From Fidelibacterota bacterium (GTDB taxonomy: Bacteria > Fidelibacterota > Marinisomatia > Marinisomatales > TCS55): a stretch of DNA of 64,000 nt. Made by a program: the position numbers and the translations under genes. Where the stretch lies: the NCBI GenBank assembly GCA_004124385.1, contig SCKN01000003.1, forward strand, positions 1 through 64,000. Direction: 5' to 3'. A model generated the notes under the pieces. That model did not search any database. It was given only the letters and a program-made list of their open reading frames with translations, and was not told the DNA's origin. Positions 34,983 to 43,356 of the stretch are shown here, piece after piece; position 1 is the first letter of the stretch; every line of letters begins with the position of its first letter.

Positions 34983-36311
34983 ATGATAAAAAAAATTACG
35001 CTGATCGGCGCCGGACTTACCGGTCCACTGCTCGCAACCTATCTTGCTAATCGAGGCTATGAAGTAGATATTTATGAACGGCGCCCAGATATGCGGAAGG
35101 AATCTATCAGCGCCGGACGTTCCATCAACTTAGCCATGTCCATTCGCGGAATCCATGCTTTGAAAGAGGTCGGACTATTTGAAAAAATCGATCCGTTGAC
35201 CATTTCCATGAAAGGACGTATGATTCATGAACTTGACGGATCGACACATTTACAACCCTATGGTCAAAAACCTGAAGAAGTTATTCATTCAGTATCAAGG
35301 GCAAAGCTGAATATGGAATTAATGACGTTGGCAGAAGACACTGGAAAAGTGAACATTCACTTTAACCAAATCTGTACAGGGATGGATCTGGATGAAAAGA
35401 CTTTGTCTATATTAGATAAAAATTCAGAAAGTAAAAAAATAATACCTTTTGAGCTGGTTATGGGTGTGGATGGGTCCGCATCGGAAGTACGAGATGCTAT
35501 GATTTCAAAAGGGAATTTTGATTATGAGTTCAAACCTTTAGGCCATGGGTATAAAGAATTAACCATACCGCCGGGAGAAAACGGCGAATTTCAGATGGAG
35601 CCAAATGCACTCCACATCTGGCCCAGGGGACAATTCATGCTTATCGCATTGCCGAACTTGGATCGATCATTCACCTGCACATTATTTTTTCCCATGGAAG
35701 GTTCCACGAGCTTCGCAACTGTAAATTCTGCGGATGATATTTTACAGCTGTTTAACGAACATTTTTCTGATGCAATCCCTTTAATCTCAAACGTAGTCAA
35801 TGATTACCAATCCAACCCAACGGGACGCTTGGGTTCGGTGTATTGTGACCCGTGGCATGTAGAAGATAAAGCTGTATTGTTAGGTGACGCTGCTCATGCT
35901 GTTGTACCCTTTTTTGGACAAGGAATGAATGCGTCATTCCAAGATTGTACTGTCCTTAACCAAATAATGGGCGTCCATAATAATAATTGGAATGCAATTT
36001 TATCCGAATTTTCAAATCAGCACGTTCGGAATGGTTATGCTATTGCAGATATGGCAGTAGAAAATTATCTTGAAATGCGGGATTATGTAACAGATCCTTA
36101 TTATATAAAACGTCGTGAACTGGAATTAAAAATGGAGCGTATATTTCCTGATGAATTCCTGCCCCGTTATTCTATGGTTTCTTTTCACCGGATTCCCTAT
36201 GCGAAAGTGTATGCAAAGGGAGAATACCAAAATAAGTTAATGGATAGAATTTTAGATAAATATGAACCTGATGACGTAGATGAATCATTGGTAAAGAGAT
36301 TTATGGAATGA
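34983..36311 (+). CDS. kmo: Kynurenine 3-monooxygenase
   Basis: 442 residues. FAD-binding GxGxxG (LIGAGLTGPLLATYLANRGYE, split over residues 6-26), the RSINLAMSIRGIHAL substrate-loop motif near 45, and the second FAD motif LLGDAAHAVVPFFGQGMN near 300 are all clear. The C-terminal part has the membrane-associated extension usual for KMO. It hydroxylates L-kynurenine with NADPH and O2, so this branch needs oxygen. It overlaps the acyltransferase gene by 4 bp. Confidence 0.96.
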   Translation: MIKKITLIGAGLTGPLLATYLANRGYEVDIYERRPDMRKESISAGRSINLAMSIRGIHALKEVGLFEKIDPLTISMKGRMIHELDGSTHLQPYGQKPEEVIHSVSRAKLNMELMTLAEDTGKVNIHFNQICTGMDLDEKTLSILDKNSESKKIIPFELVMGVDGSASEVRDAMISKGNFDYEFKPLGHGYKELTIPPGENGEFQMEPNALHIWPRGQFMLIALPNLDRSFTCTLFFPMEGSTSFATVNSADDILQLFNEHFSDAIPLISNVVNDYQSNPTGRLGSVYCDPWHVEDKAVLLGDAAHAVVPFFGQGMNASFQDCTVLNQIMGVHNNNWNAILSEFSNQHVRNGYAIADMAVENYLEMRDYVTDPYYIKRRELELKMERIFPDEFLPRYSMVSFHRIPYAKVYAKGEYQNKLMDRILDKYEPDDVDESLVKRFME

Positions 36312-36955
36312 GTTTAATTAAATATAGGATAAAGAATATTCCACTTTGGTTCAAACCCTACTATTATTTTCATTCATATGTAGGAGCAATTATAATCTAT
36401 TGTTATAAATGGCTAGTTCTTAAAACGTGTAAGATCAAAATTGAAGGGCAGGAGTACATTGACCAAAATCCTGCTAGAATCGAATCAGTATGGCATTATA
36501 TAGGAGCATTGTACTGGCTGGGTTTGCAGGATTCAACACCATATGTCCAATTCAGCCATCCCTTGTGGTATATGTATAAAATTATAATCGTTTTACGCTG
36601 GCTTGGGTGTAAAGTAGTTATTGGTTCTACGGGTTATGGCGGCCGTGAAGCGGCAGATAAAATTGTGCAAGAAATCAAGAAAGGGTTTTGTAGCTGTATT
36701 ACTCCAGATGGGCCAGCTGGACCATTCAAAGAGATTAAAAAAGGTGTACTCCATATGTCGCTACAATCAGGTGTTCCAGTTATTCCTGTGCAGTGCGAAA
36801 GTAATTTGTCTTTTCCTATATTCTGGAATTGGGATAAAAAGCGAATTCCCTTTTTCTTTTCAACAATAACAATTCGCTATCAAAAACCCATATTTGTTAC
36901 AGAAGAAAATTTTGATGAAATTCACAAAGAATTAGCCATCGCAATGGGAGATTAA
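36308..36955 (+). CDS. DUF374/LPLAT-like acyltransferase
   Basis: 215 residues with an N-terminal hydrophobic segment (about 20-40). The DUF374 lysophospholipid-acyltransferase-like pattern is present: RWLGCKVVIGSTGYGGREAADKI near 98, then ITPDGPAGPFKEIKKGVLHMS near 136. In these proteins the usual HX4D is reduced; here WHYIGALYW replaces it. It probably acylates a lipid precursor at the inner membrane. It overlaps kmo by 4 bp, so it is co-transcribed, but a functional link is not evident. Confidence 0.82.
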   Translation: MSLIKYRIKNIPLWFKPYYYFHSYVGAIIIYCYKWLVLKTCKIKIEGQEYIDQNPARIESVWHYIGALYWLGLQDSTPYVQFSHPLWYMYKIIIVLRWLGCKVVIGSTGYGGREAADKIVQEIKKGFCSCITPDGPAGPFKEIKKGVLHMSLQSGVPVIPVQCESNLSFPIFWNWDKKRIPFFFSTITIRYQKPIFVTEENFDEIHKELAIAMGD

Positions 36956-36956
36956 T

Positions 36957-37280
36957 TTGAAATTCGAGTTGAGTAATCATATAGCACTTCAACACCCTGA
37001 TTGGAAAAATTCACAATCATTTTATAATGATGTTCTTGGGCTTGATACAACATTAAATGAAAACCATCTACATGTACATAGCAAAGACCAAAATTTATAC
37101 ATAATGGACAATGATGAATTGCGAGGTGTGGTTATAGAATTCAATGTGGAAAATGTTGAAGAAGCAAGACACCATTTAGAAAAACATGGATGTTCAGTGG
37201 TTAAATGGGAAGGGAAAGGAAATGACTGTTATATGCGTGACCCTTTTGGTCTGGTTTTTAATCTGTGGGAAAAGAAGTAA
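36957..37280 (+). CDS. VOC (glyoxalase/bleomycin-resistance fold) protein
   Basis: 107 residues from a TTG start one base after the acyltransferase stop. A single VOC module is visible: IALQHPDWKNSQSFYNDVLGLDTT near residue 9 and YMRDPFGLVFNLWEKK at the end. The metal-ligand Glu positions appear retained (VVIEFNVENVEE). Its substrate is unknown; family members include dioxygenases, glyoxalases and resistance proteins. It overlaps the dipeptidase start at the stop codon. Confidence 0.8.
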   Translation: MKFELSNHIALQHPDWKNSQSFYNDVLGLDTTLNENHLHVHSKDQNLYIMDNDELRGVVIEFNVENVEEARHHLEKHGCSVVKWEGKGNDCYMRDPFGLVFNLWEKK

Positions 37281-38479
37281 TGAAAACCTCATCTTTAGCA
37301 ATTGGCCAATTATTTAAATATACTGCTATTATTATGTGTATCAATTTAGCCTGTAATAATGGTACTAAAAATTTCCACATGGAGTCATTTGTTGTTGATA
37401 CACATAACGATATTTTGCTGCGTTCAATGCTTGGCAGGGATATATTGACTGATCTCCCCGAAAGTCACTCCGACCTGATTAAGTTTAAAAAAGGAGGAAT
37501 GGATTTACAGGTTTTTTCTATATGGGTGAGCCCATATTTATTTGCCAAAGATGAGTCATTTGAAGAAGCCAATAATATGATTGATGAACTTGAAGCTCAA
37601 TGTTTACGCGTTCCAGATCAGTGGTCAATACCAATGAATTATCAAGATATTATATATAATGAACAACATAATATTCTATCATGCATGATTGGCGTTGAAG
37701 GTGGCCATGCAATCGAAAATGATTTGTCGAAACTGAATACGTTATTTGAGCGAGGAATGCGTTATCTTGGTATTACGTGGAATAATTCAACCGATTGGGC
37801 AACATCTGCAAAAGATGAAACGGAACGAGGAGATTCATTAGCGTTCAAAGGCTTGACAGATTTTGGAAAAGAGGTCATAAGACGATGTAACGATTTGGGC
37901 GTTATGGTGGATGTTTCACATTCTGGGGAAAAAACATTTTGGGATATTATTGATGTTACAGAAAAACCGATAATTGCTTCCCATTCATCTGTCTACGAAA
38001 TATGTCCCCATTTCCGTAATTTGAAAGATGAACAATTATTAGCAATAAAGGAAAATGGCGGTGTCGTATTTGTGAATTTTTATCCAACATATTTGGATAG
38101 TACTTTTGAGGAGAAAGCAGAAATAATAAGAGATTCATTTCAATTACAGTTGGATTCTTTAGCCAGTGTCTTCAATCCGGATGGTAATGAATATTGGTAT
38201 GCAGAAAATCAATTACTAAATCCTTCATTGCAAATAATTTCACCACCCATGGATATAATTATTGATCACATTTCCTATATTGTAAATTTGATAGGTGTTG
38301 ATCATGTGGGCTTGGGAGCAGACTGGGATGGTGTTGGAATTTTACCCATTGGAATGGAAAATGTAACTAAACTACCTAGTTTAACTAATCAACTTTTGCA
38401 GAATGGTTATAGTAAAAAAGATGTGCAAAAAATTCTTGGTGGAAATTTTAAACGCGTGTTCAAAGAGGTATCAAAATGA
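37280..38479 (+). CDS. Membrane (renal-type, M19) dipeptidase, lipoprotein
   Basis: 399 residues from ATG 37280 (TAATG overlap with the VOC stop). The signal contains a lipobox (IIMCINLAC). Zinc-site motifs of peptidase family M19 follow: VVDTHNDIL near 37, the bridging Glu in GVEGGHAI near 142, VDVSHSG near 213, IIASHSSV near 233 and GLGADWDGV near 346. It hydrolyses dipeptides at the cell envelope. It overlaps the OsmC gene by 4 bp. Confidence 0.92.
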   Translation: MKTSSLAIGQLFKYTAIIMCINLACNNGTKNFHMESFVVDTHNDILLRSMLGRDILTDLPESHSDLIKFKKGGMDLQVFSIWVSPYLFAKDESFEEANNMIDELEAQCLRVPDQWSIPMNYQDIIYNEQHNILSCMIGVEGGHAIENDLSKLNTLFERGMRYLGITWNNSTDWATSAKDETERGDSLAFKGLTDFGKEVIRRCNDLGVMVDVSHSGEKTFWDIIDVTEKPIIASHSSVYEICPHFRNLKDEQLLAIKENGGVVFVNFYPTYLDSTFEEKAEIIRDSFQLQLDSLASVFNPDGNEYWYAENQLLNPSLQIISPPMDIIIDHISYIVNLIGVDHVGLGADWDGVGILPIGMENVTKLPSLTNQLLQNGYSKKDVQKILGGNFKRVFKEVSK

Positions 38480-38871
38480 CATCCCACGTTTTATATTTAG
38501 GCGATTTAAGAACGGAAGCAACCCATTTACAATCTGGTCAAAAGATTATAACAGATGCTCCCGTAGACAATGAAGGTCGGGGAGACGCTTTTTCTCCGAC
38601 AGATTTAGCCGCCACATCGTTGGCATCCTGTATGATCACTATTATGGGTATTGCTGCCAAAAAACGAAATATTGATATGACCGGGACATCGGCTGATATT
38701 GTCAAGGTCATGTCACCAGATCCACGGCGAATAAGTGAAATTCAAATCAATATTAAATTTCCATATCACTTGAATGATAAAGAACGGACGATATTGCAAC
38801 GGGCTGGAGAAAAATGCCCAGTAAGTTATAGTTTAAGTTCAAATCTAAAACAAATTGTTACATATTTGTAA
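38476..38871 (+). CDS. OsmC-family peroxiredoxin
   Basis: 131 residues, the standard OsmC length. Both redox Cys are visible: LASCMITIMG near residue 53 and GEKCPVSYSL near 116, with the FSPTDLAATSLASC signature. It reduces organic hydroperoxides in the cytoplasm. It is the last gene of the run starting at kynA, coupled to the dipeptidase by a 4-bp overlap. Confidence 0.9.
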   Translation: MTSHVLYLGDLRTEATHLQSGQKIITDAPVDNEGRGDAFSPTDLAATSLASCMITIMGIAAKKRNIDMTGTSADIVKVMSPDPRRISEIQINIKFPYHLNDKERTILQRAGEKCPVSYSLSSNLKQIVTYL

Positions 38872-38928
38872 AAAAGACTATTCATTATTGTACAGATATT
38901 TTTCACCGTTTAAGTTTCAAGCTTTATT

Positions 38929-39591
38929 ATGGCAACTGAATTCAAATTAGCCCCCTCAATATTATCTGCAGATTTTTCTAATCTGGGGTATGCATTGCAA
39001 TTATGTGATGATGGCGGTGCCCATTGGATTCATATTGATGTAATGGATAATCAATTTGTGCCTAATCTTACAATTGGTCCACCAGTTGTGAAATCACTCC
39101 GGTCAAAAACGAATAAATTTATGGATGTTCATATGATGGTCATCGAACCGGAAAAACTTGTGAATCCATTTGCACGTGCCGGCGCTGATCTTATTACGTT
39201 TCATATTGAAGCTACAGATGATCCCCAGTCGGTGATTGACCTCATAAAATCCACTGGCATACAAGTGGGTATTTCGCTTAAACCATCTACGCCACTTTCG
39301 GATATTGAACCCTATTATGACCAGGTCGATCTCATTTTAGTCATGAGCGTTGAGCCGGGATTTGGGGGGCAGGGATATATGGAAGGATCCACGGCAAGAA
39401 GACGGGAAATTAAAGACAAATTAAATGAACAATGCTTGCAAGACAGGGTATTGATCGAGGTGGATGGAGGCATCAAGCTCCACAATGCAAAAGAAGTAAT
39501 CGATGCCGGTGCGGATGTATTGGTAGCGGGATCAGCCATTTTTGGTTCGGAAAATCCGGCCAAAACAATTCAAGATTTTTACAATTTATAA
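38929..39591 (+). CDS. rpe: Ribulose-phosphate 3-epimerase
   Basis: 220 residues of TIM-barrel Rpe. LAPSILSADFSNLG at residues 7-20, HIDVMDNQFVPNLTIGPPVV near 34, VHMMV near 67 and MSVEPGFGGQGYM near 140 carry the metal His/Asp residues. It interconverts ribulose-5-P and xylulose-5-P. It precedes transketolase by 12 bp, making a non-oxidative pentose phosphate operon with rpiB. Confidence 0.97.
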   Translation: MATEFKLAPSILSADFSNLGYALQLCDDGGAHWIHIDVMDNQFVPNLTIGPPVVKSLRSKTNKFMDVHMMVIEPEKLVNPFARAGADLITFHIEATDDPQSVIDLIKSTGIQVGISLKPSTPLSDIEPYYDQVDLILVMSVEPGFGGQGYMEGSTARRREIKDKLNEQCLQDRVLIEVDGGIKLHNAKEVIDAGADVLVAGSAIFGSENPAKTIQDFYNL

Positions 39592-39603
39592 CAACAAAGA
39601 AAA

Positions 39604-41628
39604 ATGAGAACCTACCAAGATATAGATACATTTTCAGAATGGACTGCCGAGGAACAAAACCAATTTGTATTGGCCGTGACCAAGGGATTAATAATGGATA
39701 TGGTGCGAAAGGCCAATTCCGGTCATAGTGGTGGTCCCATGTCGTCTGCAGATTATACGCAGATACTTTTTACAGAATATTTGAATTTTAATCCGAATGA
39801 TTCGGAGTGGTTCAACCGGGATCGGTTCGTCCTATCAGCCGGACATGAATCGCCATTGCTTTACGCCATGCTGACCCAGATTGGTTGGCTCAATATAGAT
39901 GATATCCAGAATTTTCGCCAACTCCACAGCCGGACACCAGGACATCCGGAAGTGGAAATTCCCGGGGTAGAAGCCACCACCGGTCCATTGGGCCAGGGAT
40001 TCGGTATGGCCGTGGGAATGGCTACTGCTGAATCCATGCTTCGTTCGCGTTTTGGTGAATTGTCTGAAAATGCTGATGAGCTGGTGGGGCATTATACCTA
40101 TGTAATTGCAAGTGATGGTGATTTCCAGGAACCGATCACGCTGGGCGCAGGATCCATGGCCGGTCATTGGGGCCTTTCGCGTTTGATCGTATATTATGAT
40201 TCCAACAATGCCCAGATTTCCGGAAAGGTTGATCGCGCTGATTCTACCAATTATGCCCAGGTTTTCGAAGGGTTTGGTTGGCACGTTCAGAAGATTGATG
40301 GCCATGATCATGAACAGATTCGGGAAGCCATTGAAAAAGCCCAGGTCGTAGATCGCCCAAGTTTGATCATTGGTACAACTACAATGGCCCATGGTTCAGC
40401 CAATATGGAAGGGGACCACGAAACCCATGGTGCGCCCCTGCCCCAGGATGAAATTGATGCAACGAAAGAAAAGCTCGGACTTCCAAGTGAACCATTTTAT
40501 TTGCCAGAAGAAGTGGTTACTTATTTCCAATCCCGTTTTGATAGTTTAAAAGAAAAGGTTTCTAATTGGAATTCTGATCTTGTTACTGCATGTGAAAATG
40601 CAGATTTCAAAAAACTTTGGGATACAACAGTCCTTGGGGAATTGGGTGAAATTGATTTCCCCGAATTTGATAATGGCACATCCATTGCAACTCGAAAAGC
40701 ATTTGGAACCACTTTGGATACATTTGCTGAACAGGTGCCATCCATCGTGGGTGGATCAGCCGATTTGGAACCATCCAATTATACGGGAAATTTCGCAAAA
40801 ACTTATGGCGATTTCTCAAAAGAAAACCGATCCGGGCGAAATTTAGCATTTGGTGTTCGAGAATTCCCCATGGCCGCGGCCATGAATGGTATGGCACTCC
40901 ATGGTGGCGTCATCCCGTTTGGTGGAACATTCTTAGTATTTGCAGATTATGAACGACCCGCCTTGCGGTTAGCAGCCATCCAAGGGTGTGGCGTTATTCA
41001 CGAATTTACCCATGATTCTTTTTGGTTGGGCGAAGATGGTCCAACACACCAGCCTATCGAGCATGCCATGGCCTTACGTGCCATTCCCAATTTCAATGTA
41101 TTCCGTCCAGCAGATGCCAAAGAAACTGCAGCTTGTTTTCGATTGGCTATAGACCAAAGGGAAACGCCGAGTGCATTGCTCCTTACGCGTCAAGGCGTAG
41201 CTGTCTTACCGCAAGAAATGGAAGTTATAATTGGTGGTGTGTCTAAAGGTGCTTATGCGGTGGTCGAATGTGACAATCCTGAATTAATTTTTATTGCCAC
41301 AGGATCAGAAGTGGGCCTCGCCATGGAAGTGGCCAATGCCATGGATGATAAACAGATTCGCGTTGTGAGTATGCCTTGTTGGGAATTATTCGAGCAACAG
41401 TCCGATGAATATAAAAATGCATTAATTCCAAGCCGCGGCGCTATGAAAATTTCTATGGAAGCAGGCATTACCATGGGATGGGATAAATATATTGGTCCCA
41501 ATGGATTGGCCATTGGCATGGACCATTTTGGGGCATCGGCACCGGGGAAAGATTTGGCACAGGAATTTGGTTTTACTGCAGATCAAGTTGAGAAAAAAAT
41601 CAGAAATCATTTAGCAAATCTTTTATGA
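39604..41628 (+). CDS. tkt: Transketolase
   Basis: 674 residues, full length. NSGHSGGPMSSADY near 39, the thiamine-diphosphate motif ASDGDFQEPITLGAGSMAGH near 165 (Asp/Glu with the later Asn in DSNNAQISG), HGSANMEGDHETHG near 260, and the C-terminal region with FTHDSFWLGEDGPTHQP near 470 are all conserved. It transfers two-carbon units in the pentose phosphate pathway. It overlaps rpiB by 4 bp. GC content is visibly higher than in the cassette region just downstream. Confidence 0.97.
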   Translation: MRTYQDIDTFSEWTAEEQNQFVLAVTKGLIMDMVRKANSGHSGGPMSSADYTQILFTEYLNFNPNDSEWFNRDRFVLSAGHESPLLYAMLTQIGWLNIDDIQNFRQLHSRTPGHPEVEIPGVEATTGPLGQGFGMAVGMATAESMLRSRFGELSENADELVGHYTYVIASDGDFQEPITLGAGSMAGHWGLSRLIVYYDSNNAQISGKVDRADSTNYAQVFEGFGWHVQKIDGHDHEQIREAIEKAQVVDRPSLIIGTTTMAHGSANMEGDHETHGAPLPQDEIDATKEKLGLPSEPFYLPEEVVTYFQSRFDSLKEKVSNWNSDLVTACENADFKKLWDTTVLGELGEIDFPEFDNGTSIATRKAFGTTLDTFAEQVPSIVGGSADLEPSNYTGNFAKTYGDFSKENRSGRNLAFGVREFPMAAAMNGMALHGGVIPFGGTFLVFADYERPALRLAAIQGCGVIHEFTHDSFWLGEDGPTHQPIEHAMALRAIPNFNVFRPADAKETAACFRLAIDQRETPSALLLTRQGVAVLPQEMEVIIGGVSKGAYAVVECDNPELIFIATGSEVGLAMEVANAMDDKQIRVVSMPCWELFEQQSDEYKNALIPSRGAMKISMEAGITMGWDKYIGPNGLAIGMDHFGASAPGKDLAQEFGFTADQVEKKIRNHLANLL

Positions 41629-42062
41629 AGATTCACATTGCCACTGATCATGCCGGATTAGAACTCAAAAATATCATCCGGGATTATTTAATTGAAAAAG
41701 GCCACGATGTGACCGATCATGGCGCCCATGAATACGACGCCTTGGACGATTATCCCGATTTCATTTTTCCCTGCGCTAGAGCCGTAGCTGCGGATACAGA
41801 AAGTAGGGGAATTATTTTAGGCGGCTCCGGACAGGGAGAAGCCATGGCAGCCAATCGGATAAAAGGTGTACGAGCTGCCGTATTTTATAATGGTCCCGCA
41901 GAAATAGTAAAATTATCCCGAGAACACAACAATGCCAATATTCTGTCTTTGGGCGCGCGTTTTATGACAGAAAATGAAATATATGATGTGATTGAAATGT
42001 GGCTGAATGAACCTTTTGAAGGTGGGCGACATCAAAGAAGGATTGAAAAATTAGATAATTAA
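41625..42062 (+). CDS. rpiB: Ribose-5-phosphate isomerase B, Glu-type active site
   Basis: 145 residues. HAGLELKN at 9-16 and GGSGQGEAMAANRIKGVRAA near 66 identify RpiB. E. coli RpiB uses a Cys in CGTG; here the position is Gly and a Glu follows (GSGQGE), the arrangement of the Mycobacterium-type enzyme in which Glu is the base. Its TAA stop (42060-42062) ends exactly at the inferred recombination point of the cassette array, so the array sits against but does not interrupt the gene. Confidence 0.93.
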   Translation: MKIHIATDHAGLELKNIIRDYLIEKGHDVTDHGAHEYDALDDYPDFIFPCARAVAADTESRGIILGGSGQGEAMAANRIKGVRAAVFYNGPAEIVKLSREHNNANILSLGARFMTENEIYDVIEMWLNEPFEGGRHQRRIEKLDN

Positions 42063-42154
42063 CGTTTCAGTATATGCGATGTTTTGCGGAACGTGGTGGA
42101 GCAAAATATGGGAGAGCGTAGTGCAACGAGCGAACCGCATATGCTGAGTTAGGC
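42057..42154 (-). repeat. attC site 1 (after the nuclease/phosphatase cassette gene)
   Basis: Read on the minus strand: R'' GCCTAAC (42148-42154), then a stem arm TCAGCATATGCG (42136-42147) pairing 11 of 12 with 42067-42078, then R' GTTAATT (42057-42063). R' overlaps the rpiB stop codon. R'' matches the RYYYAAC consensus fully. Confidence 0.85.
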
Positions 42155-42218
42155 GAGGGTGATTTTCTGTAGCTAATCGGAGGAAAATCAAGTGCAACGA
42201 CCCCTAGCCCAAAACACC

Positions 42219-43079
42219 TTATTGTAAAATTAATTCAGTTTGGATTCCAAAATGATCTGATAGGTGGATTTTATTGTCATTCAATTCAAAAACCGATTCT
42301 GTGAATATTATTTCAGAAGATAAAATTTTTACTTTTTTTAATAAAGTATTTTGCAAAAATATATGGTCAATTCTTTGAGAATTCGAATTCGAATGAGTAC
42401 CTATCTTATTAAGATAAATTGTATTATCCCATGTATAATTATCTAATCCACTTCTTGAGTAGGAGTCTACAAAACCATTATTTATTAGATTCTGATAGTT
42501 AGAAGTTGCGATGTGTGGACCTGTATTAAAATCTCCTAAAATTACACTAGGCGAGTTATTTTTTAATAAAGTCTCGTGGATTTGTGTAATCTGGGAGTTT
42601 CTAATTTTTATTATCTTTTTAGAATCCTGTTCGTGTAAAGTACCACCTGAAGTAAGATGTGTATTTATAAAATGGATTTTCCCAAAGTTTTTTATAAAAA
42701 TATCACAACTTAAAAAACCTTTATTAACAAATATTTTCTCATCAAAGCAGTTTTCGTTGAATGGATGAAACGCACCATCCGCAATAGGATATTTCGATAA
42801 AAACATCAACCCACTATCAAATTTAAAACCCGCCCCTTTTTTTAAGAAGTGGTAAGGATATTTGCTTTTTAATTCATTAATAACATATTCTTGGTGTTTT
42901 TTATTATAAATCTCTTGTAAGGCAACAATGTCAGAACAGGCTTTAATAATCTCTTTTGGTATATATTTCAATCTTTTGCTTATGTGTTTTGTCGGCTTAA
43001 AAAAGGATATTCCACAAATTTGAAAATTAAATAATCCCAGGTTAAGAGATAATATTTTGAGATTTTTTTTATCTTTCAT
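42219..43079 (-). CDS. Endonuclease/exonuclease/phosphatase-family protein (cassette gene)
   Basis: 286 residues of the DNase I/sphingomyelinase fold. Catalytic motifs are VALQEIYN near 57 (metal Glu), NTHLTSGG near 140, GDFNTGP near 182, RIDHIFL near 238 and LSDHFGIQTEL near 275 (metal Asp/His). No signal peptide is seen. Substrate (DNA, phospholipid or sugar phosphate) cannot be told from sequence. It is the distal cassette of the integron array; attC site 1 begins about 65 bp past its stop. AT-rich codon use contrasts with tkt and rpiB. Confidence 0.85.
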   Translation of the reverse strand: MKDKKNLKILSLNLGLFNFQICGISFFKPTKHISKRLKYIPKEIIKACSDIVALQEIYNKKHQEYVINELKSKYPYHFLKKGAGFKFDSGLMFLSKYPIADGAFHPFNENCFDEKIFVNKGFLSCDIFIKNFGKIHFINTHLTSGGTLHEQDSKKIIKIRNSQITQIHETLLKNNSPSVILGDFNTGPHIATSNYQNLINNGFVDSYSRSGLDNYTWDNTIYLNKIGTHSNSNSQRIDHIFLQNTLLKKVKILSSEIIFTESVFELNDNKIHLSDHFGIQTELILQ

Positions 43080-43221
43080 TTGGTTTTTTCAAGATGTGAA
43101 GTTTTATAAATAGATTGTTTTCGTAGCGACAGCGGAGAAAACACCTAACTTTCCCCTTATTTAAAATTTGAATTTTTTTTTCATTCGTTTCTTATTCCAA
43201 AAAGAGACTTGGAAATATGTC

Positions 43222-43351
43222 GCCTAACTGTGAGTATATGAATAGTAGCCGATTGCGGCTTCCATCCCTGTTAATATGCAAGAAATTTGAAGCGGGCAAC
43301 AACTTTTGGATTCACCGCTGTTTCGGCTATTATTTTTATACATTGTTAGCA
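43222..43351 (-). repeat. attC site 2 (after the PD40 cassette gene)
   Basis: Read on the minus strand: R'' TGCTAAC (43345-43351), six bases past the gene stop. The long stem pairs GTATA (43234-43238) with TATAC (43337-43341), and TAGTAGCCG (43243-43251) with CGGCTATTA (43324-43332). R' GTTAGGC (43222-43228) fits the GTTRRRY consensus fully. The variable loop is about 70 nt. Confidence 0.85.
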
Positions 43352-43356
43352 ATTGT

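Noticed and set aside
39835-40392. 185-codon minus-strand ORF inside transketolase
   Set aside because: Complete overlap with a well-conserved tkt in another frame; low-information His/Ile/Met-rich translation with no domain.
43117-43149. Possible fifth attC remnant inside the first-distal cassette (ACCTAAC with a GTTTTC/GAAAAC inverted pair)
   Set aside because: Only one consensus end is present and no matching R''/R' partner, so it is not called.
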